NCBI GenBank assembly: GCA_022450585.1
Contig: JAKUPR010000016.1
Location: 1 to 33,044 of the forward strand
Source of the DNA: Anaerolineales bacterium
GTDB lineage: Bacteria > Chloroflexota > Anaerolineae > Anaerolineales > UBA11657
Reading direction: 5' to 3'
DNA length: 33,044 bases
Position numbers and translations under genes: made by a program. Positions 9,603 to 18,774 of this stretch are shown here, one piece after another. The first letter of the stretch is position 1, and each line of letters begins with the position of its first letter. The notes below the pieces were generated by a model. That model ran no database searches and had not been told where the DNA came from. It saw nothing but the letters and a program-made list of their open reading frames with translations.

Positions 9603-9884
9603 TTATGCCCAATAATCCTTAGATATAGTTTCTATTACTTCTTGGCTTTCCAGTTCAACACCAGCATCCACTCTCTTTTTTGTGATATCTTCACGGGACG
9701 TTAGTACTTCAAATTTTGACGGGTCTTTAACTTCTGTAACATCATATACTTTAGTTTCATCAGAGTTAGTGCCCGCCCAAAGTATTGTTATTCCTAGACC
9801 ATTCAAGTCAGGTTCAATCTCTTTGTACATTTTTAACCAAGCATCAAAGCCCTTAGTAACTTTAAAGGTTGATAAGAATTTCAT
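9603..9884 (-). CDS. Small ferredoxin-like-fold protein (DUF3764-like)
   Basis: MKFLSTFKVTKGFDAWLKMYKEIEPDLNGLGITILWAGTNSDETKVYDVTEVKDPSKF; GGAGG upstream of ATG. Confidence 0.6.
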   Translation of the reverse strand: MKFLSTFKVTKGFDAWLKMYKEIEPDLNGLGITILWAGTNSDETKVYDVTEVKDPSKFEVLTSREDITKKRVDAGVELESQEVIETISKDYWA

Positions 9885-10056
9885 TTGTATCCTCCCATTT
9901 ACACTTTAAATATCTACAAGGTCTTTCTACTATGCTTCCCAATTGAAGGTTACTATCTGTAGAATTGCCTTTCCCTACAACAGTAAAATGGCAGATGATT
10001 ATTGTGATGACCAATTGAATGCAATTGTTTTTTCCAGAGAATATATCGCGAGATTA

Positions 10057-10446
10057 TTACCTTTCAATAACTTCCTCCACTTGCCATTCGGAATTCAACC
10101 AAAGACATTTGACTTCAACCGGAAGATGCCAAGATTCAACATTTCTTTTGGCCTGAAGTAGTTGCTGCTTCTGAATCGTATCAGCTACCTGATTACCAAG
10201 GCAATCTTGATGTGCCACCAGAAATACACTTGTCGTTTTATGGCCTGAAACAGAAATCTCAACGGATAACCTGGTGGCTTTCACCACACTGTCGACGGTG
10301 TTTGATGCCAAATGCTTGATTATCCCCGCCTCCGTAATCATATCTACATACCGCACACCGCTTCTCTCTTTGATGAAATTGATGACAGGAATCTGCGTAC
10401 GCCCATCAATACAGTTAAGCGCTGCGGCAAAAGAATCACTTTTCAT
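10057..10446 (-). CDS. Carbonic-anhydrase-like small protein
   Basis: INCIDGRTQIPVINFIKERSGVRYVDMITEAG...VFLVAHQDCLGN: putative zinc-site pattern (C-x-D-x-R ... H-x-D-C) of the small beta-CA-like family. Confidence 0.65.
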   Translation of the reverse strand: MKSDSFAAALNCIDGRTQIPVINFIKERSGVRYVDMITEAGIIKHLASNTVDSVVKATRLSVEISVSGHKTTSVFLVAHQDCLGNQVADTIQKQQLLQAKRNVESWHLPVEVKCLWLNSEWQVEEVIER

Positions 10447-10548
10447 GTTAGCCTTCTTTCTTGTGTTTATTGGTGCGCACTAATTTACCCCAAATAATAT
10501 TACAAACGCATAATTTTACCCCGAGGGGACGCTGACATATCTCTGTAT

Positions 10549-10848
10549 ATGAGTAATTGTGCAAATGAGCCAGTATTTATAATACTACATGGTGATTGGC
10601 CCTTAATGCAGTGCAATGCAAGTCGGCTTAAGAAACTGACGATAGCAGCGAATATACCAGCCGTAAACAGTATCCGGTATTCATTCACCACCCATATGCT
10701 GTTCGACACTAAATCCGTCGGTGGCATCTACATAGTTAGCAAGTTGCTGGGCCCTTCGCTGGCAGCAGTAACTGAACTGTATCTGCTGTGTACGCCGAAA
10801 CAATTAGAGCAGGCAATACTTGCTGACCCACTAGGGACAGGTGTATAG
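10549..10848 (+). pseudogene. Decayed tyrosine recombinase/integrase C-terminal remnant
   Basis: SIRYSFTTHMLFDTKSVGGIYIVSKLLGPSLAAVTELYLLCTPKQLEQAILADPLGTGV* aligns by eye to the HxLRHTFATHLL...LLGHxSxxTTxxY pattern; R and Y kept, catalytic His positions lost. Confidence 0.5.
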
Positions 10849-10858
10849 TTGAGCGATG
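10820..10858 (+). promoter_or_regulatory. Candidate sigma70-type leaderless promoter within repeat copy R6
   Basis: TTGCTG(10820-10825)-N18-TATAGT(10844-10849)-N6-ATG(10856); the ATG begins ORF 10856-11125 with no room for a Shine-Dalgarno. Confidence 0.5.
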
Positions 10859-11125
10859 TGGCTGTTCCGAAGTCTAAAACTCCTAATTCGATTGTGGTTG
10901 GGAAATGATTTCTATAATCGCATACTGAAGAGTTCCGATCCCAACGCTGAGACTCACTCGGACATCACCGAGAGTGTCGCGCCTGACAAGAGTCAACAGG
11001 ATGGCATCGGTGTGCACCCGATTCGATTGTCTACTAAACACGCTGTGCGGATCGGCCTGATTATACTCGGTATTCTCGTGTTTCTATCCCTGGCTCTCTT
11101 GGTCCGGGTAATCTTGGCAATCTAA
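10856..11125 (+). CDS. Hypothetical protein with C-terminal TM helix
   Basis: 89 aa; C-terminal AVRIGLIILGILVFLSLALLVRVILAI. Confidence 0.45.
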   Translation: MWLFRSLKLLIRLWLGNDFYNRILKSSDPNAETHSDITESVAPDKSQQDGIGVHPIRLSTKHAVRIGLIILGILVFLSLALLVRVILAI

Positions 11126-11145
11126 TGGAGTCATAATTAGCTCTC

Positions 11146-12384
11146 GTGCGCATATTAACCAAGCTAGAAATCATAGCCTGCGTATTCAGCATAACCTCTT
11201 GCGAGCCAACCGCCGAAGTGACAGAGCAAATTGTAATGACCGACACTGCAGAAGTCGATAGTACTGTCACTGTCGCATTGCAGGAAACCCAACCTGCTAC
11301 AGATACAGAAATCCCTGCCCCGACAACTACGGCTGGATCTGCGATGTTGATGATCACAGACGCTATCTGTGAGGAGTTGGGTGCCCATACGTACTGCCTG
11401 TCTGCCGAATGGCCGGCTCCTCCAGACACTCCTCCGGACTGGGGTGCTATTATCGATTATTCCCCTGAAATTTTTTGTGCAGCTGATCTGGCAACTGAGT
11501 TATGCGGCTGGGTAACATCAGCTCTACTAACAGCTGCTATGGAATGGGGCAACTACGGACCAATGGAATACTGGATACTTGGCATTGATAAAGATGCTGG
11601 CGCACAACTAATAAATACGTTTTGCCAGCGTCGAGATGACCGAAAACAGTGGCCCATGTCCCAATGTGTTGAACATCAATCTGCACCTGACGGACATGGA
11701 TTTGAAGCATATCGCAAGATAGGGGCAGACGCTGTTGCATCAGGTCAACCCAGTGGCAGTGCTGGGCTAAACGGGGATCGGGAATGGGGAATCCATTTCT
11801 TTACATCATCAATACCACTTGGATTCACAGACTATTTTGAGGTTCCGGGTGCGGAAGAGCAGAAAACAGTTTTTCACGAGTACTTTCATGCAGTCCAGCA
11901 TTCATACATATTTACTAAAGACCACAAAAAACGCGACGAACTACTAGGGCCAATATGGTTTAACGAAGGTGGCGCAGAATACATGGCTCAAATAGCATCG
12001 CGAAAAGCCCGAACGTCCGGAGCCCTCGAAGATATCAACTCCTCTGGAAGATGGTCATTTGAATTTAGGCAAAATATGGAAAACTTCATGTACAGTGGCA
12101 CCTACAACATCAGCAACACCTGCCCGGGAACCTCCCTTAAAGATCTCAGCTACGAAAATAACTGCAACAATGCAGCTTACGATCTAGGAGCATGGGCACA
12201 TGCCTATCTAGCGTACAATTTTGGAGAGAGTGTCCTGATGGAAGTATTTTTGCCAAAAGTCGAGCAACTTGGTTGGGAAGAAGCCTTTATTGACTCTTAT
12301 GGTAAGACATCAGATGAGTTCTATAGTGAGTTTGACCAATTCCTCAAGCTCCCGCGCAGCGAACAGATGGCAATTCTTCCGTAG
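11146..12384 (+). CDS. Secreted lipoprotein with HEXXH zinc-metallopeptidase-like domain (GTG start)
   Basis: N-terminal hydrophobic segment with lipobox-like SITSC; VFHEYFHAVQH...FNEGGAEYMAQ gluzincin-like motif. Confidence 0.7.
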   Translation: MRILTKLEIIACVFSITSCEPTAEVTEQIVMTDTAEVDSTVTVALQETQPATDTEIPAPTTTAGSAMLMITDAICEELGAHTYCLSAEWPAPPDTPPDWGAIIDYSPEIFCAADLATELCGWVTSALLTAAMEWGNYGPMEYWILGIDKDAGAQLINTFCQRRDDRKQWPMSQCVEHQSAPDGHGFEAYRKIGADAVASGQPSGSAGLNGDREWGIHFFTSSIPLGFTDYFEVPGAEEQKTVFHEYFHAVQHSYIFTKDHKKRDELLGPIWFNEGGAEYMAQIASRKARTSGALEDINSSGRWSFEFRQNMENFMYSGTYNISNTCPGTSLKDLSYENNCNNAAYDLGAWAHAYLAYNFGESVLMEVFLPKVEQLGWEEAFIDSYGKTSDEFYSEFDQFLKLPRSEQMAILP

Positions 12385-12442
12385 TGCGCGTGTATATTTG
12401 AAGTATTATGTACCACATTCAACTGTTGAGAGGAGGTCAACC

Positions 12443-12661
12443 ATGAACACAACAGAGCCACTCTCCCACGAAGATCGTCATGGCATTCTTGAGAGAGAGG
12501 TAAGGAAGTATATCCGGCAGGGATATCGTGTAATCAGTCGTACTGATACCACAGTGCGTCTGGAAAAACCGGAGAAATTTGGGGGAAGTGGTTACATGTC
12601 GAAGAAAGACAAATCGGTATATTTGGAGGTCAACAAATTGGGACGTATCAAGCGAACGTAG
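12443..12661 (+). CDS. Small conserved-looking hypothetical protein (72 aa)
   Basis: AGGAGGTCAACC-ATG start; MNTTEPLSHEDRHGILEREVRKYIRQGYRVISRTDTTVRLEKPEKFGG. Confidence 0.6.
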   Translation: MNTTEPLSHEDRHGILEREVRKYIRQGYRVISRTDTTVRLEKPEKFGGSGYMSKKDKSVYLEVNKLGRIKRT

Positions 12662-12695
12662 AGACCCAAAGCAACACACGCCCCCTGCTTATAAC

Positions 12696-15314
12696 ATGCG
12701 AATATCAACAAGGCTTGGAATCATGGTTTTCATATTCAGCTTGACCTCATGCGGACCACCCGCGGAAGAGCTTGCGATGACTATGGTGGCCTCCACTGCG
12801 GAATTCGAGAGTGCTGTCGCTGTCTCGGCGAAAGAGCTTGCGATGACTATAGTGGCCTCCACTGCGGAATTCGAGAGTGCTGCCGCTGTCACGTTGGAGC
12901 AAACGAAAACAGATAAACCGTCTGAGACCTCCAAGCCAACTCAGTCGAAACATCTGGATTGGGAAGTTTTCAGAGATCCAGTCACTGGAGTGTCATTTAG
13001 ATATCCATCCGCCTGGTGGCTCATTGATGACCCGCCCTGGGTGAGATTGGAAGTGAATCCCGGCGCGGTTACCTGGGAGAGACTTGACATCCCGTATGAC
13101 GAACTCGAACAAGTGGCAGAAGAAATGTTTGAGCTTGATACTCATTATATTGAAATTAGCCGACTCCAGATGTTGGATCCTGTTGGTTATATGAGCACAG
13201 GCCATTTTGAAAATGAGAGCGAGGAGCTAGTTCGATTTCTCTTGGCGTATCCAGGTTACGGGCTTATGCATTGGAAGATTGAGGCACCCGAACGAAGCTT
13301 GCTAGACGAACATTTGATAACATTTGAAGATATTCTGGCATCAGTGACATTGCCTGTCACAGGAACAAAAACACAAGATGGTGCAGTCAATCCCTTGTCG
13401 ACTGAGGCTTCTGTGGAAATGATCTGGAAGACCCCAACCCTGGAGGTGCTATCGGAGCATCCGGAGATCGACTGCATGAACTCTGTCTTTGACATATTTG
13501 TAGATGTGTTTGGTGTATATGTTGTTGCTACTTCTGACGCTCCAATGAATTATGTAGTGCACACGGCTAATGTGCTGGCGCAATATATAGATAATGATGC
13601 GGACGGTATGCCGGATGCCTTGGTCGTGCTTGAGCATCTTGTTGATAATAAGTTTGTTGTGCCGGTTTGGAGCAGTGGGGGGGGGTTTGGTGACAGTGAT
13701 GCTGAGAAATTCTTTGAGAAAATAAGAGGGACCGATTGTGAAGACAGCGTCAGAATGGGGGCTAGTATGTATTATGACCATGACGAGTGGGCCTTAGGTG
13801 GCATGCAACAAGCTGGTACATGGGACACAAATCTTGAGGAAGTTTGGCATATTATTTCAAATGGTTGGTATGAATCGTACCCCGATTATTTTGGTGTCAG
13901 TGAGAGATTTCCATCTATGTTAACTGATGCTATGGATGTAGCTCGAGGTGGGAAATTTATCTCAACTCCAGAACGTTATCCTGAAAATGCTTGGTATACC
14001 TATGATGACGAAAGTTGCCAGTATGATTGTATGGCAGCTGAATATTTTTACTGGGTGCTAATGGCTAACTTGGATGCGCTTGATCCAGCACTTACTGACA
14101 AATGCGAGAGTAGCGAAGATGAATGGTATGTATGTACTCAAGCACAACTAGCTCAGGTGGATCCGCTAGCCCATAGTCTACTAAATGATTATGATTTCGC
14201 ACTGCCGACTACAATTCCTGATGGCTATTATTCCCCCAAGGTGAGTGTCTCACAGGAACAAAGTGAGGTGGTAACTCCAGTGGCGTCCCATGATCAGGCC
14301 ACATCTGGTCCACAGAACATTCCAGTCTACGATCCAATTTTATGCGCGGGAGCGGATGTTGAACCCCATCTTGTGCAGATGAACGAAACGCTTATCGATT
14401 GCCTGATAGAAGGTAATCGATCGGATGTGGCGCCGGTTGTAGTGGCTGGTGCGGCCATGGATCCCGCCGCGGTTACGCAAGTGCACGAGGCCCTTGACGC
14501 TGGTATTGAGATTCTGGGAGCTTGGGGACCACTTCACATTGTTATGGTCGGGATCAATGATCCGGATCATATTATGCTGGCTGAGCACTTGTGTGGTATC
14601 TACGATAAGAATGATCTACATGTTCGCGGGGGATCTTTAGAAACATGCGTCACCGAAACAGCGGATGAATTCAGTCGTTACGACTGCTGCGGCGCTGCCC
14701 ACAATCCCCCGATTCCATTAAGCCGGGTAGGACTACAATCGATCCAGTTTAGTGCGCCTGAGATTCAATATGAAGGGGGGCGTTTGCGTATCACCACTCT
14801 ACATGAATACGTGCACGTCTTCCAGAATGCCCAGACGGTCTGGCCAAACGAACTGGACTCAGATGCGGACGGGCGTATTCGTGTGTATAACCATGGCATG
14901 GTCTGGATGGAGGAGGGATCGGCTGAGTTCTTCGCCCAATATTTTGGTGGCCAGAGAGGTTGGACAGATTACAGTGCTAACATGAAAGAGAACTTGCTTT
15001 CGGCAAGACGAGTCAGGTCTGAATGGGGTTTGAGCCTGCGCGACGTAGAGACGAGAGATGGACAGGCTCGAGTAAGGGAGCTTTGTGATTGCGGCGGGAT
15101 GCTTTATTACGAGACTGGCACATGGGCAACCGCCTGGCTGGTCAACAGATCCGGCGTCGATGCATTTCTGTTTGACTATTTCCCCCAGCTGTCATACGAC
15201 GGTTGGAAGGTTACTTTCCAAAACGTATTCGGGCTCACTATGGAGGAATTCTACACGGAATTTGACGCTTTTTTGGATCTGCCCATGCAAGAACAGATGG
15301 CTATCCTGCCTTAA
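12696..15314 (+). CDS. Large secreted lipoprotein, multi-domain, with C-terminal HEXXH metallopeptidase-like domain (start at MRISTRLGIM; ORF begins upstream at 12579)
   Basis: Lipobox-like SLTSC; TLHEYVHVFQN...WMEEGSAEFFAQ; C-terminus EEFYTEFDAFLDLPMQEQMAILP closely matches the 11146 gene. Confidence 0.7.
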   Translation: MRISTRLGIMVFIFSLTSCGPPAEELAMTMVASTAEFESAVAVSAKELAMTIVASTAEFESAAAVTLEQTKTDKPSETSKPTQSKHLDWEVFRDPVTGVSFRYPSAWWLIDDPPWVRLEVNPGAVTWERLDIPYDELEQVAEEMFELDTHYIEISRLQMLDPVGYMSTGHFENESEELVRFLLAYPGYGLMHWKIEAPERSLLDEHLITFEDILASVTLPVTGTKTQDGAVNPLSTEASVEMIWKTPTLEVLSEHPEIDCMNSVFDIFVDVFGVYVVATSDAPMNYVVHTANVLAQYIDNDADGMPDALVVLEHLVDNKFVVPVWSSGGGFGDSDAEKFFEKIRGTDCEDSVRMGASMYYDHDEWALGGMQQAGTWDTNLEEVWHIISNGWYESYPDYFGVSERFPSMLTDAMDVARGGKFISTPERYPENAWYTYDDESCQYDCMAAEYFYWVLMANLDALDPALTDKCESSEDEWYVCTQAQLAQVDPLAHSLLNDYDFALPTTIPDGYYSPKVSVSQEQSEVVTPVASHDQATSGPQNIPVYDPILCAGADVEPHLVQMNETLIDCLIEGNRSDVAPVVVAGAAMDPAAVTQVHEALDAGIEILGAWGPLHIVMVGINDPDHIMLAEHLCGIYDKNDLHVRGGSLETCVTETADEFSRYDCCGAAHNPPIPLSRVGLQSIQFSAPEIQYEGGRLRITTLHEYVHVFQNAQTVWPNELDSDADGRIRVYNHGMVWMEEGSAEFFAQYFGGQRGWTDYSANMKENLLSARRVRSEWGLSLRDVETRDGQARVRELCDCGGMLYYETGTWATAWLVNRSGVDAFLFDYFPQLSYDGWKVTFQNVFGLTMEEFYTEFDAFLDLPMQEQMAILP
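12768..12899 (+). repeat. Two-copy 66-bp in-frame tandem duplication
   Basis: ELAMTMVASTAEFESAVAVSAK then ELAMTIVASTAEFESAAAVTLE; the DNA copies differ at only a few positions. Confidence 0.9.
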
Positions 15315-15442
15315 CAGGTATGCCTATTTAGTGCTTAGAATCTCGCATCGACTCAATCAACAAGAATAAATGAGGGGCAAATACAGTTGTCGCGCTGTCA
15401 CTGACGATATATTTTTGTAAGGTTCTAACGGAGAAAACTATG

Positions 15443-15480
15443 ACTTGCATGCCTCTCCACTAGCCTCGAGGCATGCAAGT
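15443..15480. terminator. Bidirectional terminator between convergent genes
   Basis: Perfect 13-bp inverted repeat ACTTGCATGCCTC / GAGGCATGCAAGT with a 12-nt loop, lying between + gene end 15314 and - gene end 15524. Confidence 0.6.
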
Positions 15481-15523
15481 TTGTATTCATTGTTCTACCA
15501 ATCAATTGTAACCAAGAAATTCA

Positions 15524-16381
15524 TCACCCTGCCCGCTCAACCGCTGCTGCTACAGCACGCCGCACGTATACAGGCGCCATAGCTCGACGGTAGTCAGCGC
15601 TAGCATGAATATCACCCAGGACGTCGGAGCCCAGGTCATTTTGGACAGCCTCAGCGGCAGCCGCGATGGAAGTCTCCTCCAGCTTCACCCCCACTAGACT
15701 ATCCGCTACTGATGAAGCAACCATTACAGACGGAGTCAGTCCGCCCAATACAACACTAGCTTCAGTACACTTTCCAGACGCTACAGTCACAACTGCAGCA
15801 ACGCCAACCATAGCATAACCAGAGGCAGGATTGAATAACTTGGAGTACGCTGAACCAGTACCAGACTGCTCATCAGCAACTTCCACTGCAGTTAGAATCT
15901 CGCCATCCTCAAGATCAGTCTCAAACATACCAGTAAAGAAATCTTCTGCTGATACTGTACGATTCCCTGTAGGGCCGGATATGTGAAAGGATGCGCGCAG
16001 CGCTACAAGCATGGTAGGTAAGTCAGCGGCTGGGTCTGCGTGGACGACACTTCCACCTATAGTGCCCCGGTTTCGTACCTGCTGATCACCCACCGTGCCA
16101 GCTGTCTCAGACAGCCCTATCGGTACAACTATTGACGCTGCCAAGTCCGAGTGTGTAGTTAGACCACCAATAGTGACAGCACCTTTACTTGCATTAATTC
16201 CATGGAGGTCGTCGATCTTACCAATGTCAATCAGGACACCCGGATCCGACAAGCGCAATTTCATAGCCGGTATTAGACTATGGCCACCAGCCAAAACTTT
16301 GGCCCCATCATGCTGATTTAGCAGAGAAATAGCTTCAGACACAGAACTAGCTTTGTGATATTCGAAATTGAATGGATACAT
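15524..16381 (-). CDS. FAD-binding subunit of a CO dehydrogenase/xanthine dehydrogenase-family hydroxylase (CoxM-like)
   Basis: MYPFNFEYHKASSVSEAISLL...AGGHSLIPAMKLRL, RNRGTIGGSVVHADPAADLP. Confidence 0.92.
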   Translation of the reverse strand: MYPFNFEYHKASSVSEAISLLNQHDGAKVLAGGHSLIPAMKLRLSDPGVLIDIGKIDDLHGINASKGAVTIGGLTTHSDLAASIVVPIGLSETAGTVGDQQVRNRGTIGGSVVHADPAADLPTMLVALRASFHISGPTGNRTVSAEDFFTGMFETDLEDGEILTAVEVADEQSGTGSAYSKLFNPASGYAMVGVAAVVTVASGKCTEASVVLGGLTPSVMVASSVADSLVGVKLEETSIAAAAEAVQNDLGSDVLGDIHASADYRRAMAPVYVRRAVAAAVERAG

Positions 16382-16384
16382 TTA

Positions 16385-18760
16385 CTATCCTCCGTTCCCA
16401 TTTTGTTGAACAGCTTGCCACACCCTCTCGGCAGTAAGCGGCATATCAATGTGGGTGATTCCTAGTGGAGACAGGGCATCCATCACCGCATTGACTACCG
16501 CAGGAGTGGAAGCAATTGTGCCTGCTTCTCCTGCGCCCTTGACACCCAGCGGGTTGACGGGTGAAGGAGTCTCCGTCCGATCTAGTTCAAATGATGGGAG
16601 GAAGGATGCCTTGGGAATCGCGTAGTCCAACAAAGACCCACTTACTAATTGTCCGGACTCATCATATACTCCGTGTTCCCAAAGTGCCTGAGCCACACCT
16701 TGCGCAATACCACCGTGGACCTGTCCATCTACTATCATCGGATTTATGACCCGACCAACGTCGTCCACTGCGACATATCTCTGGATGTCAACTTGACCGG
16801 TATGTCGGTCAACCTCCACCATGCACATATGTGTACCGAACGGGAAGGTACAATTAGGCGGGTCATAGTAGGCGGTGTCATCCAGAAAAGCCTCCATACC
16901 TTCAGGCAAATCATATGCCAAGGCGGCCTGTCCAGCAATCTCTTGGATCGTTTTAGATTCAGTAGGCGCTCCCTTAACATGCACCTTACCATCTTCATAG
17001 ATCACATCATCTATCGACGCTTCTAACATATGAGCCCCAATGAGCTTGGCTTTGTCCTTAATCCTCTGAAGGCTATTGTATACAGCTACAGCACCCACCG
17101 CAGCGCTGCGGCTGCCATAGGTACCATAACCGAAAGGAGTGCCAAGGGTATCACTATGTTGAACGATTACGTCCTCAAACGGAATACCTAATTCATCAGC
17201 AACAACCTGGGCCACAGTAGTCTCGTGGCCCTGTCCATGCGGTTGGGTACCAGTAGTGACAACTACCTGCCCAGTAAGATGAACGCGAACATTGGCGCTC
17301 TCCCAAAGACCAGCACCCCACCCCTGACCTCCAACTCCAACCCATGCAGACGGAGCTACGCCACAGACTTCTATATAGCTCGAAAAACCAACGCCAAGGT
17401 AGCGTCCACTCTCACGAGCTTTCTCCTGTTCTTGCCTGAAAGCCTTATAATCTGTGACCTCTAGTGCTCTGTCTAGTACAGCCTCATAGTTCCCACTGTC
17501 GTATTTTAACCCAGCCAGAATATCATCTGCCGGCTCATATGGAAATGCGTCCGCTGGAATGAAGTTTTTTCTCCGTAACTCTGATGGATCCATTTTCAAC
17601 TCATTAGCTACAAGGTCCATCACTCTCTCAACCAGATAAGTAGCTTCAGGACGTCCAGCACCACGATAAGCATCCACCATTGCAGTATTCGTGTAAACAC
17701 CAAGAACCTGGCAATAGATGTTCGGAATCTTATAAACGCCGGACAACATCCTGCCGTACAGAGTTGTGGGAATGCCAGGAGCAATCGTCGACAGAATGCC
17801 ACCAAGATTAGCATAGGTCTTGACTTTCAATGCCGTGACTGTGCCATCACGCTTTACGCCAACCTCAATGTCACTGATGTGATCACGTCCATGAGTTGTG
17901 GCAACATAGTTCTCCCCACGGGTCTCCATCCACTTGATTGGTCTCCCTACTTTCTTGGCCAAAGCAGCCACCAGACAATACTCTGGATAAAGAAAAATCT
18001 TGCTCCCGAAGCCACCGCCTACATGGGGCGAAATAACACGCATTTTTGTTTCAGGAATACCAAATACGAACGCCGTCATGAGTAGACGCATCACATGTGG
18101 TGCCTGCGAGGTCATCCACACCGTATATTCCTCACTCGCGGGTGAGTATTGCGCAATTGCACCGCGTGGCTCGAGCGGAGTTGGTATCAGCCGCTGGTTC
18201 TTAATGCGCTGTTTCACCACCACATCCGCCTCTTCTAAAGCCGCTTCCGTACCTTCTTCTTGACCACATGCCCAGTCCATGCATATGTTTCCAGGAGCAT
18301 TCTCGTGTAATTGAGGCGCTCCTTTCTGACTCGCCTCCTCAGCATCCACAACTACTGGCAGTGGCTCATAGTCCACCTCGATCAATCCTACTGCATCCTG
18401 TGCAATATAGCGGTTTTCAGCCACCACTACTGCCACTGCCGCACCAGTGAAAGTCACACGTTCAATTTCAAGGACACGCGGTGTGTTAGCATTGTTGTCT
18501 ACTCCACCGGCCTGCCACGCACATGGCAAAGCAGGTAATTCCTCAAAGTCTTTGCCAGTAAACACCCCAATAACGCCGTCGACCGCTTTTGCCTCTTCGA
18601 CGTTAATACTCCTGATGTTCGCATGCGCATACGGGCTGCGCAATACCGCCGCATGCACCATGCCATGCAACTGGATGTCCTCGAGGTACTGCGCCTCTCC
18701 CGTAATCAACTTCGGGTCTTCACGACGCTTTATGCTGCTTCCAAAGATTCGAGTTGCCAT
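16385..18760 (-). CDS. Molybdopterin-binding large subunit, CoxL-like form II
   Basis: IFGSSIKRREDPKLITGEAQYLEDI start; active-site loop VDAYRGAGRPEA (form II AYRGAGR, not form I AYXCSFR); GVKGAGEAGTIASTPAVVNAV C-terminus. Confidence 0.93.
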   Translation of the reverse strand: MATRIFGSSIKRREDPKLITGEAQYLEDIQLHGMVHAAVLRSPYAHANIRSINVEEAKAVDGVIGVFTGKDFEELPALPCAWQAGGVDNNANTPRVLEIERVTFTGAAVAVVVAENRYIAQDAVGLIEVDYEPLPVVVDAEEASQKGAPQLHENAPGNICMDWACGQEEGTEAALEEADVVVKQRIKNQRLIPTPLEPRGAIAQYSPASEEYTVWMTSQAPHVMRLLMTAFVFGIPETKMRVISPHVGGGFGSKIFLYPEYCLVAALAKKVGRPIKWMETRGENYVATTHGRDHISDIEVGVKRDGTVTALKVKTYANLGGILSTIAPGIPTTLYGRMLSGVYKIPNIYCQVLGVYTNTAMVDAYRGAGRPEATYLVERVMDLVANELKMDPSELRRKNFIPADAFPYEPADDILAGLKYDSGNYEAVLDRALEVTDYKAFRQEQEKARESGRYLGVGFSSYIEVCGVAPSAWVGVGGQGWGAGLWESANVRVHLTGQVVVTTGTQPHGQGHETTVAQVVADELGIPFEDVIVQHSDTLGTPFGYGTYGSRSAAVGAVAVYNSLQRIKDKAKLIGAHMLEASIDDVIYEDGKVHVKGAPTESKTIQEIAGQAALAYDLPEGMEAFLDDTAYYDPPNCTFPFGTHMCMVEVDRHTGQVDIQRYVAVDDVGRVINPMIVDGQVHGGIAQGVAQALWEHGVYDESGQLVSGSLLDYAIPKASFLPSFELDRTETPSPVNPLGVKGAGEAGTIASTPAVVNAVMDALSPLGITHIDMPLTAERVWQAVQQNGNGG

Positions 18761-18774
18761 AATGTTCCTCCTAC

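Noticed and set aside
16385-18760. Calling this a true aerobic CO dehydrogenase
   Set aside because: Active-site loop is AYRGAGR (form II), not the form I AYXCSFR; substrate left open.
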